NCBI GenBank assembly: GCA_050247255.1
Contig: JBFWUM010000021.1
Span: 1-64,000 of the forward strand
Direction: 5' to 3'
Origin: JBFWUM01 sp050247255
GTDB lineage: Bacteria; Acidobacteriota; Vicinamibacteria; Vicinamibacterales; UBA2999
Length of the DNA: 64,000 nt
Part shown: one piece after another, positions 50,059-58,178 of the stretch
How the letters are laid out: each line of letters begins with the position of its first letter
How positions within the stretch are numbered: the first letter of the stretch is position 1
Made by a program: the position numbers and the translations under genes
The notes under the pieces: model-generated
Told to the model about the DNA's origin: nothing
Seen by the model: only the letters and a program-made list of their open reading frames with translations
Databases searched by the model: none

Positions 50059-50805
50059 TCATGACAGCAACCGCCGCGCCTTGCGGAAGACGTCCTCCAT
50101 CATCCGCGCCGTCAGCACACCGGTATTGGTGTTCTGGCGGCTCGGGTGATAGCAGCCGAGGAGCGCCGGCAGGCCGGGCCCGAAGCGGGCGATGGATCCG
50201 TGTCCGAACTGCGGGCGCGGTTTCATGACGATGCCGCGCCGCTTGAGGAGCTGCAGCCAGGCCTCGAACCCGATCTTGCCGAGCGCGACGACGACCTGCA
50301 CCTGCGCCAGGTGGGCGAGCTCTGCGTCGAGGTGATCCAGGCACCTGCTGATCTCTTCGGGCAGCGGCTTGTTGTCGGGCGGCGCGCAGCGGACGGCGCA
50401 CAGGACGTACGCATCGGTCAGCGCGAGCCCATCGTCCACGTGGCGCGATGTCGGCAGGCTGGCGAAGCCGGTGCGATGCAGCGCCGACATCAGGAAATCG
50501 CCGGAGCCGCCAATGCCGTCGCCCGTGAACACGCGACCGGTGCGGTTGGCGCCGTGGGCGGCTGGGGCCAGGCCGACGAGCAGGACGCGTGCATTGGGGT
50601 CGCCGAAGCCTGGGACCGGGCGGCCCCAGTAGGTGTCGTCGCGGTGCGCCCGCTTCTTTTCCCTGGCCACGCGGGCGCAGTACTGGCGCAAACGGGGGCA
50701 GCGATCACACATGACGATCGATGCGTGCACGCGGGCCAACCCATCAGCGGGTGAGATTGGACGTAGGCACTCCTGTGCACTCCCGCGCAGGGCGGTCGGC
50801 TTCAT
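50059..50805 (-). CDS. uracil-DNA glycosylase, family 5 (UdgB)
   Basis: 248 aa. CDRCPRLRQYC near the N-terminus supplies part of the 4Fe-4S cluster, and CAVRCAPPDNKP adds more Cys. GLAPAAHGANRTGRVFTGD is the family-5 motif A (Ala where family 4 has Glu), and GCYHPSRQNT is motif B. It removes uracil and other deaminated bases from DNA. ATG 50805 is used; a later in-frame start is possible because the first 25 residues are not conserved-looking. Confidence 0.92.
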   Translation of the reverse strand: MKPTALRGSAQECLRPISPADGLARVHASIVMCDRCPRLRQYCARVAREKKRAHRDDTYWGRPVPGFGDPNARVLLVGLAPAAHGANRTGRVFTGDGIGGSGDFLMSALHRTGFASLPTSRHVDDGLALTDAYVLCAVRCAPPDNKPLPEEISRCLDHLDAELAHLAQVQVVVALGKIGFEAWLQLLKRRGIVMKPRPQFGHGSIARFGPGLPALLGCYHPSRQNTNTGVLTARMMEDVFRKARRLLS

Positions 50806-50819
50806 TAGAAATTATTTGA

Positions 50820-50829
50820 ATAGTAGAAT
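50820..50829. promoter_or_regulatory. divergent promoter region (UDG / aceE)
   Basis: An AT-rich island at 50803-50840. TACTAT (50825-50820, minus) is 14 nt before the UDG ATG. TAGAAT (50824-50829, plus) points toward aceE and would give a leader of about 68 nt containing the palindrome at 50867-50886. Confidence 0.5.
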
Positions 50830-50866
50830 AGAAGTTTCGTAACGTCGGACCGGTCTTCTGCCGAGA

Positions 50867-50886
50867 CTTCCGGCTGGAGCCGGAAG
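50867..50886. repeat. palindrome in the aceE leader
   Basis: CTTCCGGCT and AGCCGGAAG are perfect 9-bp arms with a 2-bp centre. It lies 17 nt before the aceE ATG and could fold in the mRNA leader. Confidence 0.6.
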
Positions 50887-50903
50887 CCACAGGTTACATA
50901 TTC

Positions 50904-53600
50904 ATGCGAAATACAGCCCCTAAAGACGCTGCGGAACTCGAGGCCGTCGAGACCCGCGAATGGCTCGAGTCGCTCGACTACGTCCTGCAGTCGGGCGGTC
51001 CGGTCCGGGTCGGCCGCCTCCTCCGCGAGCTGGCGGACCACGCCCGCCGGCAGGGTGTCAAGCAGCCGTTCACCGCCAACACGCCCTACATCAACACCAT
51101 ACCAGCCGCCGAGCAGCCGCCGTTCCCCGGCAGCCGCGAGATCGAGCGCCGGATCAAGAGCCTGGTGCGCTGGAACGCGCTGGCGATGGTGGTGAAGGCG
51201 AACAAGGCGGAAGAGGGCATCGGCGGGCACATTTCGACCTACGCGTCGGCGGCCACACTCTACGAGGTCGGGTTCAACCACTTCTTCAAGGGGAAGGGCG
51301 AGAACCACGACGGCGACATCATCTACTTCCAGGGCCACGCGTCGCCGGGCATCTATGCCCGCGCCTTCGTCGAAGGGCGCCTGCCGGCCGGGAAGCTCGA
51401 AAACTTCCGCCGCGAGCTGAAGGAAGGCGGCGGCCTCTCGTCGTATCCGCATCCGTGGCTGATGCCGGACTTCTGGGAGTTCCCGACGGTGTCGATGGGC
51501 CTCGGGCCGATCTGTTCCATCTACCAGGCGCGCTTCATGCGCTACCTCGAGGATCGCGGGCTGAAGAAGCGGTCCGATTCCAAGGTCTGGGCGTTCCTCG
51601 GCGACGGCGAGACCGACGAGCCGGAAACCCTCGGCGCCATCACGCTGGCGTCGCGCGAAAAGCTCGACAACCTGATCTTCGTCATCAACTGCAACCTGCA
51701 GCGGCTCGACGGCCCGGTGCGCGGCAACGGGCAGATCATCCAGGAACTCGAGGCGGTCTTCCGCGGCGCCGGCTGGAACGTGCTCAAGGTGATCTGGGGC
51801 AGCGAGTGGGACGCGCTGCTCGAGAAGGATCACGATGGCCTGCTGGTCAAGCGCATGGGCGAGGTCGTCGACGGCGAGTACCAGAAGTACTCGGTGGAGT
51901 CGGGCGCCTACGTGCGCCAGCATTTCTGGGGCGCCGACCCGCGGCTGCTCGAGATGGTCAAGCACCTCTCGGACGAGGAGCTGAAGAAGCTGACCCTCGG
52001 CGGCCACGACACCGTCAAGGTCTACTCGGCCTACAAGGCGGCCGTCGAGCACCAGGGACAGCCCACCGTCATCCTCGCCCGCACCATCAAGGGCTACGGC
52101 ATCGGCGAGGCCGGCGAAGGCAAGAACATCACCCACCAGCAGAAGAAGCTCAACGAAGACGAACTCAAGGCGTTCCGCACGCGCTTCGGCATCCCGATCG
52201 GCGATGAGGAAGTGGCGAAGGCGCCGTTCTACCGGCCGTCCGACAACAGCCCAGAAGTCAGCTACATGCTCGAGCGCCGCAAGCAGCTCAAGGGCTTCGT
52301 GCCGGTGCGCAAGGTCGAGGTCGAGCCGATCAAGGGCGACACGCTCCCCGCGCTCTTCGAGGAGTTCGCCAGGGGGAGCGACGGCCGCAAGGCGTCGACG
52401 ACGATGGCGTTCGTCCGGATGCTGGCGAAGATGCTGAAGGACCCGGAGATCGGCGAGCTCGTCGTGCCGATCGTCCCGGACGAAGCGCGCACCTTCGGTA
52501 TGGAGGCGCTCTTCCGCCAGGTCGGCATCTACGCCCACGCCGGCCAGCTCTACGAGCCGGTCGACATGGACACGCTCCTCTATTACAAGGAAGCGAAAGA
52601 GGGGCAGATTCTCGAAGAGGGGATCACCGAGGCCGGATCGCTGTCGTCGTTCATCGCCGCCGGCAGCGCTTATGCGACGCACGGCATCAACACGATCCCG
52701 TTCTTCATCTACTACTCGATGTTCGGCATGCAGCGCGTCGGCGACCTCGTCTGGGCGGCCGCCGACACGCGCGCCAAGGGCTTCCTGCTCGGCGGCACCG
52801 CCGGCCGGACGACGCTGGCGGGCGAGGGGCTGCAGCACCAGGATGGCCACAGCCACCTGCTGGCGCTCGCGGTGCCCACGCTCGTGTCCTACGACCCGGC
52901 GTACGCCTACGAGATCGCGGTCATCGTCGAGGAGGGGATCAAGCGGATGTATCGCGACGGCGAGAGCATCTTCTACTACCTCACGCTGATGAACGAGAAC
53001 TACGAGATGCCTCCCATGCCTGACGGCGCGCGCGAGGGGATCCTCAAGGGGATGTACCGGCTGCGCGCCGGGCAGTCGGCAGTCGGCAGTGGGCAGAAGA
53101 AGAGCAAGCTGAAGGCGACACTGCTGGGCAGCGGCGCCATCCTCAACGAGGTCGTCAAGGCGCAGGGGATGCTCGAGGGCTACGGCGTGTCGGCCGACGT
53201 CTGGAGCGTCACCAGCTACACCGAGCTCTATCGCGACGGCCACGCGGCCGAGCGGTGGAACCGGCTGCACCCGACGGAAACCCAGAAGGTCCCCTATGTC
53301 ACCCAGTGCCTCGGCGGGGCCGAGGGGCCGATCGTGGCCGCCTCGGACTACGTCAAGGCGCTGCCCGATGCGATCGATCGCTGGTTGCCGAGGCGGCTCA
53401 CGTCGCTCGGCACCGACGGCTTCGGCCGCAGCGAAGGACGCGCGTCGCTGCGCGAGTTCTTCGAGGTGGACGCGCGCTTCGTGACCGTGGCGACGTTGAG
53501 CGCGCTGGCGCAGGACGGGCAGATCGACGCGAAGGTGGTCCAGAAGGCGATCGCCGATCTCGGCATCAATCCCGACAAGCCGAACCCGGCTGTCTCGTAG
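50904..53600 (+). CDS. aceE: pyruvate dehydrogenase E1 component (homodimeric)
   Basis: 898 aa, the length of the homodimeric E1. The thiamine-diphosphate motif is FLGDGETDEPE followed by NLIFVINCNLQRLDGPVRG. HISTYASAATLYEVGFNHFF and LGGTAGRTTLAGEGLQHQDG are typical AceE blocks. It decarboxylates pyruvate and acetylates the lipoyl group of AceF. The operon order is aceE-aceF-lpd. A short Gly/Ser/Gln insertion at residues about 723-732 comes from a 7-nt tandem repeat (53071-53098). Confidence 0.97.
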   Translation: MRNTAPKDAAELEAVETREWLESLDYVLQSGGPVRVGRLLRELADHARRQGVKQPFTANTPYINTIPAAEQPPFPGSREIERRIKSLVRWNALAMVVKANKAEEGIGGHISTYASAATLYEVGFNHFFKGKGENHDGDIIYFQGHASPGIYARAFVEGRLPAGKLENFRRELKEGGGLSSYPHPWLMPDFWEFPTVSMGLGPICSIYQARFMRYLEDRGLKKRSDSKVWAFLGDGETDEPETLGAITLASREKLDNLIFVINCNLQRLDGPVRGNGQIIQELEAVFRGAGWNVLKVIWGSEWDALLEKDHDGLLVKRMGEVVDGEYQKYSVESGAYVRQHFWGADPRLLEMVKHLSDEELKKLTLGGHDTVKVYSAYKAAVEHQGQPTVILARTIKGYGIGEAGEGKNITHQQKKLNEDELKAFRTRFGIPIGDEEVAKAPFYRPSDNSPEVSYMLERRKQLKGFVPVRKVEVEPIKGDTLPALFEEFARGSDGRKASTTMAFVRMLAKMLKDPEIGELVVPIVPDEARTFGMEALFRQVGIYAHAGQLYEPVDMDTLLYYKEAKEGQILEEGITEAGSLSSFIAAGSAYATHGINTIPFFIYYSMFGMQRVGDLVWAAADTRAKGFLLGGTAGRTTLAGEGLQHQDGHSHLLALAVPTLVSYDPAYAYEIAVIVEEGIKRMYRDGESIFYYLTLMNENYEMPPMPDGAREGILKGMYRLRAGQSAVGSGQKKSKLKATLLGSGAILNEVVKAQGMLEGYGVSADVWSVTSYTELYRDGHAAERWNRLHPTETQKVPYVTQCLGGAEGPIVAASDYVKALPDAIDRWLPRRLTSLGTDGFGRSEGRASLREFFEVDARFVTVATLSALAQDGQIDAKVVQKAIADLGINPDKPNPAVS
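53071..53098 (+). repeat. heptanucleotide tandem repeat inside aceE (4 units)
   Basis: GGCAGTC, GGCAGTC, GGCAGTG, GGCAGAA in a row, read in frame as AGQSAVGSGQK. The core GGCAG is the same as in the array at 26153-26180 on the opposite strand. It marks a loop between E1 domains that tolerates insertion. Confidence 0.75.
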
Positions 53601-53607
53601 GAGCGAC

Positions 53608-54957
53608 GTGGCGGAATTCAAGGTTCCAGAACTGGGCGAGAACATCGCGCAGGGTGACGTCACCCGCGTGATGGTCCAGGTGGGAGACGTGATCTCCCGC
53701 GATCAGCCGGTGCTCGAGCTCGAGACCGACAAGGCGACCATCGAGGTCCCCTCGTCAGTCGCGGGCACGGTCACGGAGATCAAGGTCAAGGCCGGCGACA
53801 AGGTCAAGGTCGGCGCCGTCGTCCTGGTGACCGACGACAGCGGCAACGGCGCGTCCGCGCCGAAGAAGGTGGAGCAGGCCGCGGAGCCCGAGCCGAAGCC
53901 GGCGAAGCAGGCCAAGGCGGAACCGGAGCCCGCGACGGCGGAGGAGCAGAAGCCGGAGAAGGTCGTTTCGATGCCGCGGCCCACCGCGAAAGCCGAGATG
54001 CCCGCAGCGCCCCCTCCGCCCGCTCCCGTCACCGCGACTGGCGGTGTGGCAGCGCCGGCGGCCCCCTCGGTCCGGCGGCTCGCGCGCGAGATCGGCGTCG
54101 ACATCAACGAAGTCCAGGGGTCGGGCGCCAGCGGCCGCATCTCCGAGGCCGACGTCAAGGAGCATGCGCGCCGCATCCTGACCAGCGTGGGCACGGCGCG
54201 CCCGGCCGGCGGCGGCGCCCCGGCGGCCCTGCCGCTCCCCGATTTCACCAAGTGGGGCGACATCGAGCGCCAGCCGATGAGCAACATCCGGCGCAAGACG
54301 TCGGAGCACCTCAGCCACGCCTGGAACACCATCCCGCACGTCACGCAGTTCGACAAGGCGGACATCACGCCGATGGAGGACCTGCGCGCCAGGTTCCGCA
54401 AGCAGGTGGAAGCGGCCGGCGGCAACCTCACGGTGACCGCGGTGCTGGTCAAGGTGCTGGCGGCGGCGGTGAAGCAGTTCCCGCAGTTCAACGCCTCGGT
54501 CGATACCGGGAGCGGCGAGATCATCTACAAGAAGTACGTCAACGTCGGCGTCGCGGTGGACACCGACCGCGGGCTGCTGGTGCCGGTCCTTCGCAACGTC
54601 GACCAGAAGAACATCCAGCAGATCGCCATCGAGATGAACGAGCTCTCCGAGAAGGCGCGCAGCAAGAAGCTGTCGCTCGAGGAGATGAGCGGCGGCGGCA
54701 TCACCATCTCGAACCTCGGCGGCATCGGCGGCACCTACTTCACGCCGATCGTCAACTGGCCGGAGGTCGCCATCCTCGGCGTCTCGCGCGGCATCGTCGA
54801 GCCGGTGTGGAAAGATAATGCGTGGCAGCCGCGGCAGCTGCTGCCGCTCTCGCTCTCGTACGACCATCGCCTGATAGACGGCGCGGATGCCATGCGGTTC
54901 CTGCGCTGGGTGGTCCAGGCCATCGAACAGCCGTTCCTGCTCTCGCTGCTCGGCTGA
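53608..54957 (+). CDS. aceF: dihydrolipoamide acetyltransferase (E2)
   Basis: 449 aa. One lipoyl domain (K42 in LETDKATIEVPSS), a long Ala/Pro/Glu/Lys linker, a peripheral-subunit-binding domain (SVRRLAREIGVDINEVQGSG) and the catalytic domain ending in SYDHRLIDGAD with the active His and Asp. GTG 53608 is preceded by AGGAG at 53599-53603. It transfers acetyl groups to CoA and forms the PDH core. Confidence 0.96.
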   Translation: MAEFKVPELGENIAQGDVTRVMVQVGDVISRDQPVLELETDKATIEVPSSVAGTVTEIKVKAGDKVKVGAVVLVTDDSGNGASAPKKVEQAAEPEPKPAKQAKAEPEPATAEEQKPEKVVSMPRPTAKAEMPAAPPPPAPVTATGGVAAPAAPSVRRLAREIGVDINEVQGSGASGRISEADVKEHARRILTSVGTARPAGGGAPAALPLPDFTKWGDIERQPMSNIRRKTSEHLSHAWNTIPHVTQFDKADITPMEDLRARFRKQVEAAGGNLTVTAVLVKVLAAAVKQFPQFNASVDTGSGEIIYKKYVNVGVAVDTDRGLLVPVLRNVDQKNIQQIAIEMNELSEKARSKKLSLEEMSGGGITISNLGGIGGTYFTPIVNWPEVAILGVSRGIVEPVWKDNAWQPRQLLPLSLSYDHRLIDGADAMRFLRWVVQAIEQPFLLSLLG

Positions 54958-56375
54958 TGGCGCGCGAATCCACCCAACTCGTGGTGCTCGGGGCCGGCCC
55001 GGGCGGGTACGCGGCGGCGTTCTATGCCGCCGACATGGGATTGCAGGTTGCCCTCGTCGATGAGGAGAAGAACCCGGGCGGCGTCTGCCTGTACCGCGGC
55101 TGCATTCCGTCGAAGGCGCTGCTGCACGTCGCCAAGGTCGTAGACGAGGCGAAGCACGCCGGCGCCTGGGGCGTCACCTTCGGCGAGCCGACGATCGACG
55201 TCGACAAGCTGCGCGCCTACAAGCAGAAGGTCGTCGATCAGCTCACCGGCGGCGTGGGACAGGTCGCGAAGCTGCGCAAGGTGAAGTACTACCAGGGGCG
55301 CGGCACGCTGACCGGGTCGACGTCCATGCGCATTGCCGGCACTGACGGCACGACCACCGACCTGGAATTCGAGCACTGCATCCTCGCCACCGGCTCGAGC
55401 CCGACGCGGATCCCGGGGATCTCCATCGACAGCCCGCGGATGCTGGATTCGACGTCGGCGCTCGACCTGCCCGACGTGCCGAAGTCGTTGCTGGTGATCG
55501 GCGGCGGCTACATCGGCCTCGAGCTCGGCAGCGTCTACGCCACGCTCGGCAGCGCGGTGTCGGTCGTCGAGATGACGCCCGGACTGCTGCCCGGCGCCGA
55601 TCGCGACCTCGTCACCGTGCTGCAGAAGCGGCTCGAGAAGCTGTTCGCCGCGGTGATGGTGAACACGAAGGTGGTGAAGGTCGAGGAGACGAAGGCCGGC
55701 ATCACCGTCACCTTCGACGGGGATGTCGCCGAGAAGACGCAGACCTTCGATCGGGTGCTCGTGGCCGTCGGCCGCCGGCCGAACTCGAAGGTGCCGGGAC
55801 TCGAGACGACCCGGGTCAGGGTGACCGACAAGGGCTTCATCGAAACCGACGGCCAGCGGCGCACCGCCGAGCAGACGATATTCGCCATCGGCGACGTCGC
55901 CGGCGAGCCGATGCTGGCGCACAAGGCATCGCACGAGGCGCGCGTCGCGGTCGAGGCGATCCTCGGCCACAAGGCGGTGTTCGAGCCGCTCGGCATTCCG
56001 GCGGTGGTCTTCACCGATCCGGAGATCGCGTGGGTCGGCCTGACCGAGGCGCAGGCGAAGGCCGAGGGGCGCGAGTTCGAGGTCGCCAAGTTCAACTGGG
56101 GCGCATCGGGCCGGGCCATCGCCATCGACCGCGTCGACGGGATGACTAAGTTCATCCTCGAGCCGAAGACCGGCCGCGTGCTCGGCGTGGGCATTGCCGG
56201 CACCGGCGCCGGCGAGCTGATTGCCGAGGCGACGCTGGCGATCGAGATGGGCGCCACCGCCGAGGACATGAAGCTGACCATCCATGCGCACCCAACGCTG
56301 TCGGAGACGCTGATGGAGAGCGCCGAGGTCTTCTTCGGCCAGGCCACGCACGTCTACAAGCCGAAACGGAAGTAG
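54957..56375 (+). CDS. lpdA: dihydrolipoamide dehydrogenase (E3)
   Basis: 472 aa. The redox disulfide is C44/C49 in GGVCLYRGCIPSK, with FAD motif GAGPGG at 12-17, NAD motif IGGGYIGLELG, and the C-terminal catalytic HAHPTLSE. It reoxidises the dihydrolipoyl group of AceF with NAD+. ATG 54957 overlaps the aceF TGA by one base. Confidence 0.97.
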   Translation: MARESTQLVVLGAGPGGYAAAFYAADMGLQVALVDEEKNPGGVCLYRGCIPSKALLHVAKVVDEAKHAGAWGVTFGEPTIDVDKLRAYKQKVVDQLTGGVGQVAKLRKVKYYQGRGTLTGSTSMRIAGTDGTTTDLEFEHCILATGSSPTRIPGISIDSPRMLDSTSALDLPDVPKSLLVIGGGYIGLELGSVYATLGSAVSVVEMTPGLLPGADRDLVTVLQKRLEKLFAAVMVNTKVVKVEETKAGITVTFDGDVAEKTQTFDRVLVAVGRRPNSKVPGLETTRVRVTDKGFIETDGQRRTAEQTIFAIGDVAGEPMLAHKASHEARVAVEAILGHKAVFEPLGIPAVVFTDPEIAWVGLTEAQAKAEGREFEVAKFNWGASGRAIAIDRVDGMTKFILEPKTGRVLGVGIAGTGAGELIAEATLAIEMGATAEDMKLTIHAHPTLSETLMESAEVFFGQATHVYKPKRK

Positions 56376-56387
56376 CCGATCGTACGA

Positions 56388-56548
56388 CTCGCTGGTGACA
56401 GGTCGCGACGCCAGGTATTTCGCTCCGCTCGCCGGCTCGGCACGCCCGCTGAGAGGCGCGAGGCGGCCGCCGACGTTGCGGCTCCACATCTCCGGCGACC
56501 GAGACCGGCTCCTCCGCGAAACACCAGACGCCGCGACCGTCGCGCGAG
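56388..56548 (+). repeat. MITE-like repeat, copy 1
   Basis: 161-bp element sharing long blocks with the inverted copy at 57609-57804. The ends are imperfect inverted repeats (start CTCGC...GGTCGCGACGCC; end GGCGTCTGGT-type in complement, closing GCGAG). It lacks about 35 bp of the internal sequence found in copy 2. No coding function or target-site duplication is evident. It lies just downstream of lpdA. Confidence 0.7.
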
Positions 56549-56579
56549 TCGAGTCCGCGCTAGGATCCAACACGACACC

Positions 56580-57182
56580 ATGCCCAGCATTCGGCTCGCC
56601 TCCGACGCCGATGGCGTCGCCCTCGCGGCGATTTACGGCCCGATCGTGGCGGCGACGACCATCTCGTTCGAGATCGACCCGCCGGATGCCTCCGAAATGG
56701 CGCGACGCGTCCGTGAGTCCGGCCCGACCTACCCGTGGCTGGTCTGCGAACGTGGTCGGCAGGTGGCGGGCTATGCGTATGCGTCCGCCCATCGGGCGCG
56801 GGCGGGGTATCGCTGGTCGGTCGATGTGTCGGTGTACGTGGGCGAGCGGTTCCGACGCTGTGGCGTAGGACGAGGCCTCTACGAGTCCCTGTTCGCCATC
56901 CTCGCCGCGCAGGGGTTCGTCAGCGCGTTCGCCGGGATTGCCCTCCCGAACCCGGCAAGCATCGGGCTGCACGAGGCGATGGGGTTCACCCCGGTTGGCG
57001 TGTACCGCAACGTCGGCCACAAGCAGGGCGCGTGGCGCGACGTCGGCTGGTGGCAGCTGCCTCTGGCGGCCGCAACGACGACGCCAAGCCCGATCACTCC
57101 AATCCCCAGGCTGCAGCAGGCCGGGAACTGGGATGCGATTGTCTCGCGCGGGTTGGTTGCCATGAGCGGGAGAGGGCGATGA
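56580..57182 (+). CDS. GNAT acetyltransferase (phosphinothricin-acetyltransferase-like)
   Basis: 200 aa. PSIRLASDADGVALAAIYGP and TTISFEIDPPD open the Pat/MnaT-type domain. The acetyl-CoA loop is RRCGVGRGLYESL, and NPASIGLHEAMGFTPVGVYR and WRDVGWWQLPL are typical of the Pat group, which acetylates phosphinothricin, methionine derivatives or arsinothricin. The last 35 residues are extra. A TAGGAT box lies 13 nt before the ATG, just beyond copy 1 of the repeat. Confidence 0.85.
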   Translation: MPSIRLASDADGVALAAIYGPIVAATTISFEIDPPDASEMARRVRESGPTYPWLVCERGRQVAGYAYASAHRARAGYRWSVDVSVYVGERFRRCGVGRGLYESLFAILAAQGFVSAFAGIALPNPASIGLHEAMGFTPVGVYRNVGHKQGAWRDVGWWQLPLAAATTTPSPITPIPRLQQAGNWDAIVSRGLVAMSGRGR

Positions 57183-57222
57183 GCGCCGAGCCTGCGCACC
57201 CTCTAATGTGATTCGCCGACCG

Positions 57223-57597
57223 ATGAGCAAACCGGTCGTGCGTTCAGCGGCATTCAAGGCCGTCGCGGTCGCAGGCTTGACCTTGCCGGAGGTGGAGGCG
57301 ACGACCGACTGGTCTGGCGCGCCGGTGCTGCGGCTGCGGGGATGCTTCATGGCCGGCCTGGCATCGCATCCCACGGCGGAACCTGACTCGCTCGTCGTCC
57401 GGTGTGCCCTTGATGACCGCGAGCGGCTTATCGAGGATGCCGCAGACACCTATTACGTGACGGACTTCTACCATCCCTACCCGGTAGTCCTTGCGCGCTT
57501 GTCGCAGCTGACGCCTGACGCGCTCCGAGACCTCCTGTCGGTATCGTGGCGTATGACGCTGGACAAGTCGCCCAGGCGTAGATCCCGGACTCCTTGA
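57223..57597 (+). CDS. MmcQ/YjbR family protein
   Basis: 124 aa: GLTLPEVEATTDWSGAPVLR and DSLVVRCALDDRERLIEDAA match the MmcQ/YjbR (CyaY-like) fold, and ADTYYVTDFYHPYPVVLARL its C-terminal half. The function of the family is poorly known. ATG 57223 is preferred over GTG 57208 because TCTAAT (57202-57207) would start transcription near 57214. Copy 2 of the MITE-like repeat starts 11 bp after its stop. Confidence 0.75.
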   Translation: MSKPVVRSAAFKAVAVAGLTLPEVEATTDWSGAPVLRLRGCFMAGLASHPTAEPDSLVVRCALDDRERLIEDAADTYYVTDFYHPYPVVLARLSQLTPDALRDLLSVSWRMTLDKSPRRRSRTP

Positions 57598-57608
57598 CGG
57601 ACGACGAG

Positions 57609-57804
57609 CTCGCGCTGCGGTCGCGGCGTCTGGTCCGCCTTCGCGCTCTGCGCTTCGGCGCGACGGGTCGTTTCGCGGAGGAGCCGGTCTCGGTCGCCAG
57701 GGATGAGGCGTCACGAATTCAGCGACGGCCTCCCGCCTCCCTGTGGGCGTGCCGAGCCGGCGAGCGGAGCGAAATACCAGGCGTCGCGACCCCTCACCAG
57801 CGAG
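57609..57804 (-). repeat. MITE-like repeat, copy 2 (inverted)
   Basis: 196-bp element, inverted relative to copy 1. Blocks at 57670-57698 and about 57748-57787 are almost identical to copy 1. Both ends begin CTCGC and continue into GGTCGCG(A/G)CG(C/T)CTGGT, giving imperfect terminal inverted repeats of about 28 bp. Together the copies bracket the acetyltransferase and MmcQ genes. Confidence 0.7.
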
Positions 57805-57829
57805 CCTCCTGCTACGGCGGCAACCCTGC

Positions 57830-57835
57830 TACGAT
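57830..57835 (+). promoter_or_regulatory. -10 box before the 111-aa membrane protein gene
   Basis: TACGAT, 7 nt before ATG 57843, predicting a leaderless transcript. Confidence 0.5.
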
Positions 57836-57842
57836 CTCACCC

Positions 57843-58178
57843 ATGATCGTCACCCGCATCGGGCCGATGTCGCTGGCGCGGATCAGCGGCGTCATCTACG
57901 CCATCATCGGCTTCATCGTCGGCTGCTTCATCGCCATCCTCTCGGTGGTCGGGCAGGGGCCGGCGGAGGGGCTCGAGGGAATCGGGGTGATGGCGCTCGG
58001 CGCGGCGGCGGTGTTCATGCTGCCGCTCTTCTACGGCTTCTTCGGCTTCGTCTCGTCGCTGATTGTCGCCGGCGTCTACAACGCCCTGGCCGGCGTGATC
58101 GGCGGCGTCGAGCTCGAGGTTCGCGAGGAGCCGCCGCCTATTCCGACAGCAGCCTGGCCGCCACCGCAGGATCCGTAG
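57843..58178 (+). CDS. small membrane protein (DUF3566-like)
   Basis: 111 aa with two hydrophobic stretches (SGVIYAIIGFIVGCFIAILS; GVMALGAAAVFMLPLFYGFF) and a third moderate one, then a Pro-rich tail. The N-terminal IGPMSLARISG and the spacing recall DUF3566 membrane proteins. No catalytic residue is visible. Its end overlaps the convergent thioredoxin-domain gene by 41 bp. Confidence 0.7.
   Translation: MIVTRIGPMSLARISGVIYAIIGFIVGCFIAILSVVGQGPAEGLEGIGVMALGAAAVFMLPLFYGFFGFVSSLIVAGVYNALAGVIGGVELEVREEPPPIPTAAWPPPQDP

Noticed and set aside
50894..50903. TTACAT/TACATA considered as a leaderless -10 box for aceE.
   Set aside because: Only 3-4 nt separate it from the ATG, so transcription would start inside the coding sequence. 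The TAGAAT at 50824-50829 is more plausible.
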